Assembly: GCA_964505555.1 (NCBI GenBank)
Contig: CAZDIO010000117.1
Coordinates: 24,897-88,896, forward strand
DNA length: 64,000 nt
Direction: 5' to 3'
Origin: CAZDIO01 sp964505555
GTDB taxonomy: Bacteria > Bdellovibrionota_C > UBA2361 > SZUA-149 > CAZDIO01
Position 1 is the first letter of the stretch, and every line of letters begins with the position of its first letter. Of this stretch, positions 63,943-64,000 are shown piece by piece. Below the pieces are notes generated by a model, which saw only the letters and a program-made list of their open reading frames with translations, was not told the origin of the DNA and did no database searches. A program made the translations under genes and the position numbers.

Positions 63943-64000
63943 ATGTTACCGCTTCGAGAAATTTTTCTAAATCGTCGCATGCTGCTCATGCTAGTGATGG
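63943..64000 (+). CDS. Partial: possible AmpG-like MFS permease, N-terminus only
   Basis: Nineteen codons are seen. MLPLREIFLNRRMLLMLVM reads like the basic leader and first helix of the AmpG/muropeptide-permease group (LFxxxRMLxLLxLGFxSGLP). No Shine-Dalgarno is evident and nothing downstream is visible. Low-confidence label; the rest lies outside the window. Confidence 0.35.
   Translation, partial: MLPLREIFLNRRMLLMLVM

Noticed and set aside
1..64000. CRISPR arrays, tRNA, rRNA genes and prophage
   Set aside because: No regular repeat-spacer arrays, cloverleaf-like segments, rRNA signatures or phage structural genes were found by reading; absence is not proven.

Overview
The window looks like a chromosomal segment of a diderm (Gram-negative) bacterium of moderate GC content. 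Signs are lipoprotein and Sec signals, HslUV, an ECF sigma factor with a zinc-finger partner, a Tad-type pilus-like pseudopilin, a candidate sigma-54 promoter, and the full set of late diaminopimelate/lysine genes. Ser/Thr kinase-ankyrin fusions, type III PKS clusters and WGxxxxDVWxVG propeller proteins suggest a deltaproteobacterial-grade lineage (Myxococcota, Bdellovibrionota, SAR324 or similar). That placement is inference; there is no rRNA or tRNA gene to anchor it.

Layout. 0-6.5 kb: truncated acyl-CoA synthetase, type I glutamine synthetase, membrane Ser/Thr kinase with ankyrin repeats overlapping a TadE-like pseudopilin, then reverse-strand CBS and VOC proteins. 6.6-13.2 kb: one reverse-strand run hslV-hslU-lipoprotein-lysA-dapF-dapA-dapB, ending at a long composite palindrome. 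13.4-19.9 kb: Xaa-Pro aminopeptidase, SIMPL-domain protein, a small secreted Cys-rich peptide, and a 1244-residue secreted protein (PKD, propeller-like repeats, InlB-like repeats, dockerin-like C-terminus) behind a candidate sigma-54 promoter. 19.9-25 kb: D-Ala-D-Ala dipeptidase (VanX family), methyltransferase and a double Lrp-type regulator, divergent from an 806-residue tandem fusion of two D-Ala-D-Ala ligase modules.

25.2-32.6 kb: MMPL exporter and membrane-anchored LuxR regulator divergent from a five-gene operon (FAD oxidoreductase, YceI, type III polyketide synthase, UbiG-like methyltransferase, isoprenylcysteine-methyltransferase-like membrane protein). This looks like a phenolic-lipid or quinone biosynthetic cluster with its own exporter. 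32.6-35.8 kb: ECF sigma factor coupled to a fusion of anti-sigma zinc finger, membrane helix, RcpC/CpaB-like domain and VWA domain. 36-49.3 kb: MATE-like transporter, two glycosyltransferases, EF-P with Asn at the loop tip, bactofilin plus a methyltransferase-like partner, a Lys-rich orphan, a divergent AAA+ protein with a degenerate GAFTGA loop, a membrane sulfatase, a SnoaL-like protein and a CBS-like protein.

49.5-63.7 kb is an alpha-glucan island. On the reverse strand, retropepsin-like protease, inactive transglutaminase-7TM protein and ATP-grasp ligase run into a GH133 debranching enzyme and a GH63-like glucosidase. Divergently, glgX-glgB-malQ form an operon. Together these build, debranch and remodel glycogen. 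The last 58 bases may start an AmpG-like permease. Three copies of a CCTGTCGTTGCGAGC palindrome, two copies of a longer palindrome and one long inverted repeat mark intergenic spaces.
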